From an uncultured Treponema sp. (lineage in GTDB: Bacteria > Spirochaetota > Spirochaetia > Treponematales > Treponemataceae), in the NCBI GenBank assembly GCA_946403565.1, contig CAMJAJ010000079.1, positions 1-6,671 of the forward strand: a stretch of DNA of 6,671 nucleotides, in the 5' to 3' direction. Position numbers and translations under genes: made by a program. Each line of letters begins with the position of its first letter. Position 1 is the first letter of the stretch. Positions 1-5,999 of the stretch are shown piece by piece. The notes beneath the pieces were generated by a model. That model did no database searches. It saw nothing but the letters and a program-made list of their open reading frames with translations, and had not been told where the DNA came from.

Positions 1-544
1 CGAGATGCGCGAGGTCATCGGCTGTGCCCTCCTGCAGAAGGGCTACGACATGAACACCACCGACCCTGCCCAGCTGAAGGAGGCGGGGAACATGGTCATA
101 AAGCAGTGGCGGCCCAACCTGGTCAAGTTCGACGCGGAGAGCTTTGGCAAGTCCTTCGCATCGGGCGACTTCTGGCTCTGCCAGGGCTACCCGGAGATTG
201 TCTACGGAGAGGTTCCGTCCGACAAGTGGGCGGAGACCATCGACTTCTTCATCCCGGAAATCGGCGGGCCCGCCACGGTGGACTGCATGTGCATCCTCAA
301 GGACGCGCCCCACTACGAGCTTGCCAACGAGTTCATCAACTTCATACACAAGCCGGAGAACTACGCCGTGTTCATCGACGAGTTCGGCTATCCCTGCGTC
401 GTCAACCTGGAGGCCCAGCAGTATGTGACCCGCCCCTCCATGTACGATGCGGAGCAGGCCTACAGCTGCACCCTCAAGCAGGACCTCGGCAATGAGCTTG
501 ACCGCTACAGCGAGCTGTGGCAGAAGATCCGTTTCTCTGAATAA
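1..544 (+). CDS. potD: PotD-like polyamine ABC transporter substrate-binding protein, 3' part
   Basis: This is the C-terminal part (about 180 residues) of an extracytoplasmic spermidine/putrescine-binding protein, which delivers polyamines to the PotABC importer. The frame is open to the left edge (first whole codon at base 2), so the ATG at base 5 is an internal methionine and the N-terminal half lies outside the window. By-eye alignment to E. coli PotD: MREVIGCALLQKGYDMNTTD matches the hinge segment around DDAREVFQMALRKLGYSGNT; GGPATVDCMCI matches GGIFWMDSLAI; ANEFINFIHKPE matches the helix ALKLINFLLRPD. The Asp of TVDCM falls where the PotD amine-binding Asp257 lies, but the nearby Trp255 is replaced by Thr, so ligand preference may differ. 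The protein ends in WQKIRFSE, a normal family end, so the 3' end looks intact. Upstream potABC genes are expected but not visible. Family call is strong; the exact polyamine is not known. Confidence 0.88.
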   Translation, partial: EMREVIGCALLQKGYDMNTTDPAQLKEAGNMVIKQWRPNLVKFDAESFGKSFASGDFWLCQGYPEIVYGEVPSDKWAETIDFFIPEIGGPATVDCMCILKDAPHYELANEFINFIHKPENYAVFIDEFGYPCVVNLEAQQYVTRPSMYDAEQAYSCTLKQDLGNELDRYSELWQKIRFSE

Positions 545-575
545 TTTTTTCGGGCCTTGCCCTTTCTGCTTTGAA

Positions 576-627
576 GGGGAGAGGGGCAACCCCTTATCGC
601 GGTGCGCACCGGGTTTCCCCTCTCCCC
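576..627. repeat. Large GC-rich imperfect inverted repeat (hairpin)
   Basis: The arms GGGGAGAGGGG (576-586) and CCCCTCTCCCC (617-627) are perfect reverse complements. Inside them, after one mismatch (C587/T616), AACCC (588-592) pairs with GGGTT (611-615), and the tip contains the palindrome GGTGCGCACC (601-610). The result is a cruciform or RNA hairpin of about 52 bases starting 32 bases after the potD-like stop codon. Neither strand has a T-run directly after the stem, so it is not a standard intrinsic terminator. It could protect the 3' end of the potD-like mRNA, or be a copy of a dispersed intergenic repeat. Structure is seen directly; role is inferred. Confidence 0.65.
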
Positions 628-654
628 CTCACCCCCACACCCTTTCCTGCGCGT

Positions 655-891
655 ATGAAGAAGATAGCGGTCTGTAGTTTTCTTGTCCTGTGTTCAGTCC
701 TCCCGTTCCCACGGCAGCAGGATGGCAGTTCTGGAACGATAGGTACAGTATTTGCCATACACGATTCGAAGGTGACGGCGAGAGCGTACAACAATCGAGC
801 TGCTGCGTGTTATGCGAATGGCGACTACGACCATGCGCTTGAGTATTTCCATTTAATAAAACAGGCAGCCGCGTGGCTGCCTGTTCTGTGA
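655..891 (+). pseudogene. Short ORF with signal-like start and one TPR-like motif, probable remnant
   Basis: An open frame of 78 codons starts at ATG 655. Residues 1-18 (MKKIAVCSFLVLCSVLPF) look like a signal peptide: two Lys and then a hydrophobic run. Residues about 43-64, from ARAYNNRAAACYANGDYDHA to the following LEYF, fit one TPR motif of the AYNNRGxAYYxxGDYDxAIxxF class: Tyr at position 4, Gly15, Tyr17, Ala20, Phe24. Position 8 is Ala in place of Gly and position 11 is Cys. The frame then runs through the terminator stem (860-885) and stops at 889-891, so the last residues are only read-through of the hairpin. There is no Shine-Dalgarno: the upstream sequence is pyrimidine-rich. GC is about 50 % by eye against about 60 % in the neighbours. 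Most likely a decayed piece of a TPR protein or a chance ORF; a real small exported protein is possible but less likely. Confidence 0.35.
860..885 (-). terminator. Rho-independent terminator of the ABC-GldG operon, possibly bidirectional
   Basis: AACAGGCAGCC (860-870) and GGCTGCCTGTT (875-885) form a perfect 11-bp stem closed by a GCGT loop. Read on the minus strand, the stem ends in a T-rich tail (GTTTTATTAAAT) and lies about 70 bases after the DUF4340 stop codon, as expected for the end of that operon. On the plus strand a weaker T-run (TTTTT, 893-897) follows after seven bases, so partial termination of plus-strand transcripts is also possible. This suits the convergent gene arrangement. 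Confidence 0.85.
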
Positions 892-952
892 ATTTTTACG
901 ATTGAATCGAATTCCTCAGCTGTCCCGAGGCTTTTGAAACAGGCCCTTCGGT

Positions 953-1966
953 CTATTTCAGGAAGTCAGACAGTTTCTTCGTGTACCTGCTTGCCACGTA
1001 GCTTGCGACCTTGAACAGGTAGGGGCTGGTGGAGCAGGACATGACGTAGGCGTCCTCGTCCCCTTCCGTACCCCTGTACAGTTTCATCGAATAGTCCTCT
1101 CCGCCCGCCGTGAACGACAGCTCGCTCGCAAGCTGGTAGCCTGCGGGAACCGGGCTTGCGTCCGGAAGCCATGCCGAGGTGTTCAGGAGCGAGAGGGAAG
1201 AGGCCCAGTTGGAAACCTTGTCGCTGTCCACTTCCTTTCCTGCCTCCACCGTTCCTGCGGTCAGCTTCCAGCTGGTCTTGCTGACGCTCACGCTCTCGCC
1301 GTCATCCTCCGCCGGGGCTGCCTCTTCCCGCACGAACGAGAAGCGTTCCGGCTGTCCGCCGCTAGCCTGTCCGTCACTGGGCTGGGGATATGAGGTGCAG
1401 CTGATTCGCTCGATGAGGGCGTCGTCACCGAGCGAGTAGATGCTCTTGCTGCGTACGTCGTCGCACTGCTTGTCAAAGTCCCGGCTCATGGCGGAACCGA
1501 CGATGTACACAGCCGCATCGTTGTCCAGCTGCACGTAGTTCTGGCTGTTGGTGGAGGTCGCCTTGCCCACGTGCAGGGTGCGCACGGGCTTGGACGAACT
1601 GTAGGCCGTCACGACGATTTGGGAAGCGTCGTCCAGTCCGTAGCGCGCGCTGTCGCTCCCTGCCGACCGGGCCGCTGTCGCAAGCAGCTTGAGCTCCTTC
1701 ACGTCGGAAAGCATGCCGTCCACGATGGACTGGGCGGCCTCGTACTCGGTCTGCCCCTCGCCCCGGCTGACGAACCAGCTTCCATCCCGCAGCGTCAGGC
1801 GCAGCTCGGATGAGGCCGTCTGCACCGTCAGCGCGTCGATTTCGGCTTCGAGCGGCATGGACTTTATTCCATTCCTGCCCGAAAGCACGAGCTGGATTAT
1901 GTAGATGCACAGCAGCACCGCTATGCTCGACAGCAGGACAATCTTCCTGGTATACAGCTTGTTCAT
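953..1966 (-). CDS. DUF4340 domain-containing membrane-anchored protein
   Basis: This 337-residue protein is the last gene of the operon. Residues about 9-29 (IVLLSSIAVLLCIYIIQLVLS) form a single N-terminal membrane anchor after a basic start (MNKLYTRK). The rest is expected outside the cytoplasm. Residues about 40-190 match the DUF4340 pattern: a beta-rich start with DGSWFVSRG, a helix with a buried repeat of Leu, the RYGLDD motif (109-113), then LHVGK and a segment around NYVQLDNDAAVYIV. A Ser/Gly/Glu-rich linker (about 195-230) leads to a second beta-rich region ending in LYRGTEGDEDAYVM and a final helix. No catalytic motif is visible. The ATG overlaps the stop of the GldG-like gene as ATGA, with GAGGTGG (1971-1977) as ribosome site, which indicates translational coupling. 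DUF4340 proteins commonly follow GldG-like genes; the function is unknown, presumably as a partner of the transporter. Confidence 0.85.
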   Translation of the reverse strand: MNKLYTRKIVLLSSIAVLLCIYIIQLVLSGRNGIKSMPLEAEIDALTVQTASSELRLTLRDGSWFVSRGEGQTEYEAAQSIVDGMLSDVKELKLLATAARSAGSDSARYGLDDASQIVVTAYSSSKPVRTLHVGKATSTNSQNYVQLDNDAAVYIVGSAMSRDFDKQCDDVRSKSIYSLGDDALIERISCTSYPQPSDGQASGGQPERFSFVREEAAPAEDDGESVSVSKTSWKLTAGTVEAGKEVDSDKVSNWASSLSLLNTSAWLPDASPVPAGYQLASELSFTAGGEDYSMKLYRGTEGDEDAYVMSCSTSPYLFKVASYVASRYTKKLSDFLK

Positions 1967-4197
1967 TTGGCCACCTCACGTTCGTCGTCCGCATCGTAGC
2001 GGAGCCGTATTTCCTTCCTGTGCGCGCTGCGTGAAAGCAGGGCAAAGAGGCCTATGACCGCGACAATCACGGCAAGCCCGATTATGTTGAAGTACTTTGC
2101 GAGTGAAACGAGCGGTCCTGACGACAGGTACAGGGTGTTCAGGCTCAGGCCCTTGGTCCGCATCGCACAGAGGTCTCCGTTCCCGCTCATGTAGTCCACG
2201 GCGTTCTCCAGGAACTTCGCCACTGGAGCGTCGCTGCCCTCCTGGAGTATCTGCGGGCTGGTGACGTAGGAGGTGGGGATGAGCAGTATCTTGCCCTCCT
2301 GCAGGCTCTTTGCGGCATGGCTCTCCCCGCTCAGGCCGGATGCTGCCGAACCGTTGCCTGTCGTGGCTGCACCGCTGCTCGCCACATCGGACGCTGCGCC
2401 TGCTGTGTCCGTGCCGTCGGCCGCCTGTCCCGCTGCAGGCTCCGCGGGCTTGCCGGTGAACGCGCTCTCGAACCTGCCTTCCAGCAGTACCGCGAGGTCG
2501 TATGACTTCATTGTCGACTTGTCCGCGGGCGGCGATATGGTGAAGGGGGTCAGCATCACGTTGTCCGCCATCGTCCAGGACTTGCTGGAGCTCGTGGCGA
2601 GCACCGTCACCTTTTCGTCCGCCCTCGCCACGGCCTCGCTCGCGTCGAGCACGCCCGGCATGAGGAAGATCACGTACCCCAGGTTCGCGCTTATCGTGTT
2701 CTTCTGGTTCAGGCCCCTGTCGTTCAGCACGGGGGCGTAGTAGAAGTTCAGGTTTCCATACTGCTGGGTGCTCTGCGTGTAGCACTCCTCGTCCAGCACG
2801 TAGGCGTTCTCGGTCTTCACCCCGTATTTGGCGAGCAGGCGTTCAAGTCCGGTCTCTATCTTCTCGTAGGCCGTCTCACCCGTGTAGGGGTTGCTCTGCG
2901 CGTCGAAGGGGTCCAGGAAGAGCATGAGGTTGCCGCCCCGCATCAGGAACTGGTCCACCTTGTACAGCTCGCTCTCGCTGAAGGCGGTCTTGGGGCCGTT
3001 TATCAGCAGGGTCTGGGTGCCGCCGGGTATGTCGCCCTTGGACAGGTCCAGCTCCTCAAGGGAATAGGAGCCGTTCAGAAGCCCCGCGAAATTGGCCGCG
3101 CCGCTCTGTGCGTCGTTCAGGTTCAGTTCCCCGTGGTTCGTGACGTATGCGATCTTCGCGGACTTGGAGGCCAGCAGCTTGACGCTGTCGGCGAGGTTCT
3201 CCTCCAGGTCGTCCAGCCCGCTCACCGCGTAGGCGAAAATCATGCTGACCATCTGGAGCGGCACGACGCGGAACTTATCGCCCGCCTCCACGACCAGGCC
3301 GAGCGAGCCGCGCTCCGTATTGCCCTGCTCGTCCTTCCATTCCACCTGCTGAATGCCGTAGCGCTCCGAAAGGGCTGCCGCCTCGTCGCTGTCCGGATCC
3401 TGCACGCTGAGCGTCATCCTGTTCTGGAACTTTGCGTTGACCTTGCCGAAGGCATCCTGCACCATCCGGTCCATGTCCTCGAATCCCGATATGCCGAAAT
3501 CCGCAAGCTTGCGGGAGCGGTAGAGGGTCACGGTCACGTCGTCGCCCATCCCCGAAAGCACGTTGGTGTTGGAGATGATCTTTCCGACCGTCTGGCTTAT
3601 CTTGTACTCCAGGCCGTCCGTCTCGGTTATGCCGTCCAGCTTTTCAATCTGGTCGGCGTAGCTGAACGCCATGCCCATGTAGGCACTCTTGAATCCCACC
3701 TCGTTGTCCGCAATCTCCTGGATCTGTACCTGGCTTATTCCATACTTGCGGGCGAGCGTCTGGTTCTCGCTGTCGTCCATGTTGTAGAACTCGTAGGTCA
3801 GGTTCCCCCTGGACGCGCCCCGGTACTCGGACAGGATGTCCTGCACGTACTGGTAGACGGTGGAGTAGGGGGAAGGCAGGTTCTTGGAGAAGAACACCTT
3901 TATGTCCAGCGGCTCCTCCAGCGTCCGCACCAGCTCTTTGCTGGCGGGCGAGAGGGAGTAGGACTTTGATTTGGTCAGGTCCCAGCGCAGGAAGGCCCGC
4001 GATGCGACCAGGTTCAGCAGCACGACCGCGATGATGAAGAGGGCCACATCCCCGGCGGGGTTCTTCAGCCAGCGGACAAAGTTACCCTCTCCTGGTTTCC
4101 TTCCGTTTCCTTCGTTCCTTTCTTCCATCGTGTTGCTTGTATTGTTCGTAGTATTCGTATTGTTCGTTTCGTTTATGTCGTTGGTATTCCCTTCCAT
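1963..4197 (-). CDS. GldG-family ABC transporter auxiliary protein
   Basis: This is a 744-residue membrane protein of the GldG type. Order of parts: an unusual Asn/Thr-rich cytoplasmic tail (residues about 3-23); a first membrane helix (about 51-70, VALFIIAVVLLNLVASRAFL); the family hallmark DLTKSKSYSLSPASKELVR followed by DIKVFFSKNLPSPY (about 73-111); an extracytoplasmic domain with a Rossmann-like segment (AKIAYVTNHGEL to GGNLMLFLDPF, about 347-430) as in GldG/IFT52-like proteins; an Ala/Ser/Gly/Thr-rich linker (about 583-631); and a second membrane helix near the C-terminus (about 703-722) with a basic, then acidic, cytoplasmic end. In Flavobacterium GldG works with GldF and GldA; the biochemical role is unknown. 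A TTG 27 bases upstream is also in frame, but the ATG at 4197 has a good ribosome site and was chosen. It lies 4 bases after the permease stop. It looks intact; the two low-complexity segments make it longer than many relatives. Confidence 0.87.
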   Translation of the reverse strand: MEGNTNDINETNNTNTTNNTSNTMEERNEGNGRKPGEGNFVRWLKNPAGDVALFIIAVVLLNLVASRAFLRWDLTKSKSYSLSPASKELVRTLEEPLDIKVFFSKNLPSPYSTVYQYVQDILSEYRGASRGNLTYEFYNMDDSENQTLARKYGISQVQIQEIADNEVGFKSAYMGMAFSYADQIEKLDGITETDGLEYKISQTVGKIISNTNVLSGMGDDVTVTLYRSRKLADFGISGFEDMDRMVQDAFGKVNAKFQNRMTLSVQDPDSDEAAALSERYGIQQVEWKDEQGNTERGSLGLVVEAGDKFRVVPLQMVSMIFAYAVSGLDDLEENLADSVKLLASKSAKIAYVTNHGELNLNDAQSGAANFAGLLNGSYSLEELDLSKGDIPGGTQTLLINGPKTAFSESELYKVDQFLMRGGNLMLFLDPFDAQSNPYTGETAYEKIETGLERLLAKYGVKTENAYVLDEECYTQSTQQYGNLNFYYAPVLNDRGLNQKNTISANLGYVIFLMPGVLDASEAVARADEKVTVLATSSSKSWTMADNVMLTPFTISPPADKSTMKSYDLAVLLEGRFESAFTGKPAEPAAGQAADGTDTAGAASDVASSGAATTGNGSAASGLSGESHAAKSLQEGKILLIPTSYVTSPQILQEGSDAPVAKFLENAVDYMSGNGDLCAMRTKGLSLNTLYLSSGPLVSLAKYFNIIGLAVIVAVIGLFALLSRSAHRKEIRLRYDADDEREVAK
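2305..2451 (-). repeat. Ala/Ser/Gly/Thr-rich low-complexity linker within the GldG-like gene
   Basis: About 49 codons encode almost only Ala, Gly, Ser, Thr, Asp and Glu, between the last folded-looking part of the ectodomain (ending around LEGRFESAFTG) and the strand EGKILLIPTS. No long exact DNA repeat is present; the composition is GC-rich. It is probably a flexible extracytoplasmic spacer just ahead of the last domain. Confidence 0.6.
4128..4197 (-). repeat. Asn/Thr-rich coding tract with direct repeats at the start of the GldG-like gene
   Basis: The first 23 codons after the ATG encode mostly Asn and Thr, and the DNA is markedly more AT-rich than the rest of the gene. On the plus strand the 11-mer GTATTGTTCGT occurs at 4139-4149 and again at 4157-4167, an 18-base period that keeps the reading frame. 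A second Met-Glu (ATG at 4128) follows the tract but has no ribosome site before it, so the tract is probably translated. Confidence 0.6.
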
Positions 4198-4201
4198 GAT
4201 G

Positions 4202-4933
4202 TCAGCCCTTCCTTGAGTTTTCAATGCTCTGCACGGTCAGCACGAAGAACACCGCCGCGAGGGAGACGAAGTAGAGTATGTCCCTCGTGTCCACGATGCC
4301 CCGTGAGATGGATTCAAAGTGGCTGCTGGCGGAGATGAAGCTGACTAAGCTCACCAGGCTTCCGGGCAGCAGGACCGCGAAGTTGTTTATGGCGGAAAGC
4401 ACGATGCAGATTGCGAAGGCCACGAAGAACGCGATGATCTGGTTCTTTGTCGTGGAGGAGGCGTAGAGGCCGATTGCGGTGTAGGCCGCGCACAGCAGGA
4501 CGCTCCCTATGTAGCCGCCGACTATCGGCCCCGCGTCCGGCGAACCGAACACGCGGCAGGTGATTACATAGGAGAGGGTCGGCACGAGCATCAGCAGGGA
4601 GGAGGCCAGCGTGGCCAGGTACTTGCCCGTCACCACGTCGGCGGTGGATACGGGGAGGGTCAGCAGGGTCTCGAACGAACCGCTGCGCCGTTCCTCGCTG
4701 AACACCCGCATGGTGAGCGCGGGGATGAAGAGGCTCAGGATGATGGGCAGCCACTCGAAGAATCTCCTCAGCTCCGCCCGCCGCATGATGAAGAAGGTTG
4801 AAAAGAGCGTGAAGCCCGAGAAGAGCAGGAAGAAGCAGCAGACGATGTAGGCGATGGGGCTTGAAAAGTAGGCCGCAAGCTCCCGCCGCATGATGGCTTT
4901 TGCGGCCGCATTTGTTTTTGCGCTTGAAGTCAT
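4202..4933 (-). CDS. ABC-2 type transporter permease, GldF-like
   Basis: This 243-residue integral membrane protein has about six hydrophobic segments: 24-50, 58-74, 104-127, 137-158, 164-188 and 217-236. The sequence RRELAAYFSSPIAYIV near the N-terminus and LTMRVFSEERRSGSFETLLTLPVS (about 73-96, split here by family comparison) are hallmarks of GldF/ABC-2 permeases; the second is the amphipathic region between helices 2 and 3 that contacts the ATPase. The small cytoplasmic N-terminus carries no other domain. It should form the membrane channel with the ATPase encoded just upstream. The ATG overlaps the ATPase stop as ATGA and has a strong site AGGAGG at 4943-4948, nine bases upstream. No substrate can be deduced. 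Confidence 0.92.
   Translation of the reverse strand: MTSSAKTNAAAKAIMRRELAAYFSSPIAYIVCCFFLLFSGFTLFSTFFIMRRAELRRFFEWLPIILSLFIPALTMRVFSEERRSGSFETLLTLPVSTADVVTGKYLATLASSLLMLVPTLSYVITCRVFGSPDAGPIVGGYIGSVLLCAAYTAIGLYASSTTKNQIIAFFVAFAICIVLSAINNFAVLLPGSLVSLVSFISASSHFESISRGIVDTRDILYFVSLAAVFFVLTVQSIENSRKG
4207..4213 (-). promoter_or_regulatory. Ribosome binding site deciding the GldG-like start
   Basis: AGGAAGG on the minus strand lies 9 bases before the ATG at 4197. It falls inside the last codons of the permease gene. The earlier in-frame TTG (4224) lies upstream of this site and so cannot use it; this favours the shorter 744-residue protein. Confidence 0.75.
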
Positions 4934-5853
4934 TTCTCGTTTCCTCCTGCGGTAAGCGTCCTGAAGACGTCCTCAAGGCTGTTCTTGCGGGTCTCCATCT
5001 CGTACAGGTCCCAGCCCTTCTCCAGGATGAGCCTGGCTATCTCGGGGCGGCAGTCCTTTTCCTTGGTCAGCGACAGCGTGGAGGCCACCCGGTCGCCTTC
5101 GGCCGTGGCGGAACAGGATGCCACGCCCGCAACGCCTTCCAATGCGGCCTTGACGGCGGCAGCATCGGTCCCGCCCACGAGCAGGCGCACCTCGTCCCGC
5201 TCCGTCTGGTGGCTGCGCAGCTCCTCGGTGGGGCTGTCCGCGATTTTCTTTCCGCCGGAGATGATGATGACCCGGCTGCATATGCTTTCGACCTCGCTCA
5301 GGATGTGGGTGGATATGATGACGGTGCGCGTCTCGCCTATCTTCTTGATCAGGTCACGGACGTCGGACACCTGGTTGGGGTCCAGGCCGCTTGTCGGCTC
5401 GTCCAGGATCAGGATTTCGGGGTCGCCCATCAGGGCGTGGGCCAGTCCGACCCGCTGCCTGTTTCCGCGCGACAGGTCGCCGATGTTCTTGTGCATGACC
5501 TCGCCCAGCCCGCAGACCTTGGCAAGGTAGGGAACCCGTTCCGCTGCGTCTACGCCGTCCATCTTGGCGACGTATTCCAGGTAGTCGGCGACGATCATGT
5601 CGCTGTACAGGGGGGCGGACTCCGGCATGTAACCGATCTTGCGCTTGGTCTCCACGCCGACGTCCTGTCCGTCTATCTTAATGCTGCCCCGGCTCGGTTC
5701 CAGAAAGCCGGTTATCATCCTCATCGTGGTCGTCTTTCCGGCCCCGTTCGGCCCAAGCAGGCCGACTATCTCGCCGGTCCGGATGGAAAAACTGATGTCG
5801 TCCACGGCCCGGAAGGTTCCGAAGCTCATGGAAACATGCTCAACTTCAATCAT
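4930..5853 (-). CDS. ABC transporter ATP-binding protein, GldA/NatA-like
   Basis: This 307-residue cytoplasmic ATPase powers the ABC-2 complex encoded by the following genes. Visible motifs: Walker A GPNGAGKTT (34-42); a Q-loop region IGYMPESAPLY with Glu where many ABC proteins have Gln (common in this subfamily); ABC signature LSRGNRQRV (127-135), with Asn at the fifth position of LSGGQ; Walker B ILILDEP (147-153) with Asp151 and catalytic Glu152; D-loop SGLD (155-158); and switch His183 in STH. Residues about 218-300 form the extra C-terminal domain typical of DrrA/GldA-like ATPases, ending in NSLEDVFRTLT. It is the first gene of the operon, starting 146 bases after the HAD gene. Ribosome site GGAG (5862-5865) lies 8 bases before the ATG. 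All catalytic residues are present, so it should be active. Family is certain; the transported substrate is unknown. Confidence 0.95.
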   Translation of the reverse strand: MIEVEHVSMSFGTFRAVDDISFSIRTGEIVGLLGPNGAGKTTTMRMITGFLEPSRGSIKIDGQDVGVETKRKIGYMPESAPLYSDMIVADYLEYVAKMDGVDAAERVPYLAKVCGLGEVMHKNIGDLSRGNRQRVGLAHALMGDPEILILDEPTSGLDPNQVSDVRDLIKKIGETRTVIISTHILSEVESICSRVIIISGGKKIADSPTEELRSHQTERDEVRLLVGGTDAAAVKAALEGVAGVASCSATAEGDRVASTLSLTKEKDCRPEIARLILEKGWDLYEMETRKNSLEDVFRTLTAGGNEK

Positions 5854-5883
5854 AGCGTATGCTCCGCAATTTGTTCCATTTTG

Positions 5884-5917
5884 CCAGTTGTAAAAGTAAC
5901 CAGCTTTGCAACTGGTT
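5884..5917. promoter_or_regulatory. Overlapping inverted repeats in the operon leader, possible operator
   Basis: CCAGTTG (5884-5890) and CAACTGG (5909-5915) are inverted repeats with an 18-base spacer. AACCAG (5898-5903) and CTGGTT (5912-5917) form a second pair that shares the right arm, so the two pairings exclude each other. The element lies just downstream of the proposed -10 box, where a repressor or a switching RNA leader would act. Repeats are seen directly; function is inferred. Confidence 0.45.
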
Positions 5918-5919
5918 CA

Positions 5920-5949
5920 AATATATTGGAAAGCCGGTGCAAAAAGCAA
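5920..5949 (-). promoter_or_regulatory. Putative sigma-70 type promoter of the ABC-GldG operon
   Basis: On the minus strand TTGCTT (5944-5949) and TATATT (5920-5925) are separated by 18 bases, a fair -35 and a good -10 element. Transcription would start near 5912-5914 and give a leader of about 60 bases. The AT-rich patch stands out in otherwise GC-rich sequence. It is the only good promoter candidate upstream of the ATPase gene; based on pattern alone. Confidence 0.5.
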
Positions 5950-5999
5950 GTAAAATTCCGTTAGGATTCCGCCGGCTTCCTTAGGGCTCTGGCGCATTG

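Noticed and set aside
551..566. Short hairpin GGGC-CTT-GCCC followed by TTT after the potD-like gene
   Set aside because: The stem is only four base pairs and the T-run is short and broken; too weak to call a terminator.
545..952. Insertion sequence or attachment site in the convergent intergenic region
   Set aside because: No transposase fragment, terminal repeats or target duplication seen; only the hairpin, ORF remnant and terminator.
1976..2785. Open frame of 269 codons on the minus strand in another frame of the GldG-like gene
   Set aside because: Arg/Gly/Pro-rich shadow of the real frame with no domain signature.
3133..3969. Open frame of 278 codons on the plus strand opposite the GldG-like gene
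   Set aside because: Composition (many His, Val, Leu, Arg) is typical of an antisense shadow; no motif, and the opposite strand encodes a clear GldG-type protein.
4198..4224. Upstream TTG start for the GldG-like protein (nine extra residues)
   Set aside because: The TTG precedes the AGGAAGG site and lies inside the permease gene; the ATG at 4197 has proper spacing.
4900..5964. Long open frame (354 codons) on the plus strand opposite the ATPase gene
   Set aside because: It is antisense to a gene with complete ABC motifs. The frame has no recognisable family and is explained by the codon bias of the GC-rich opposite gene.
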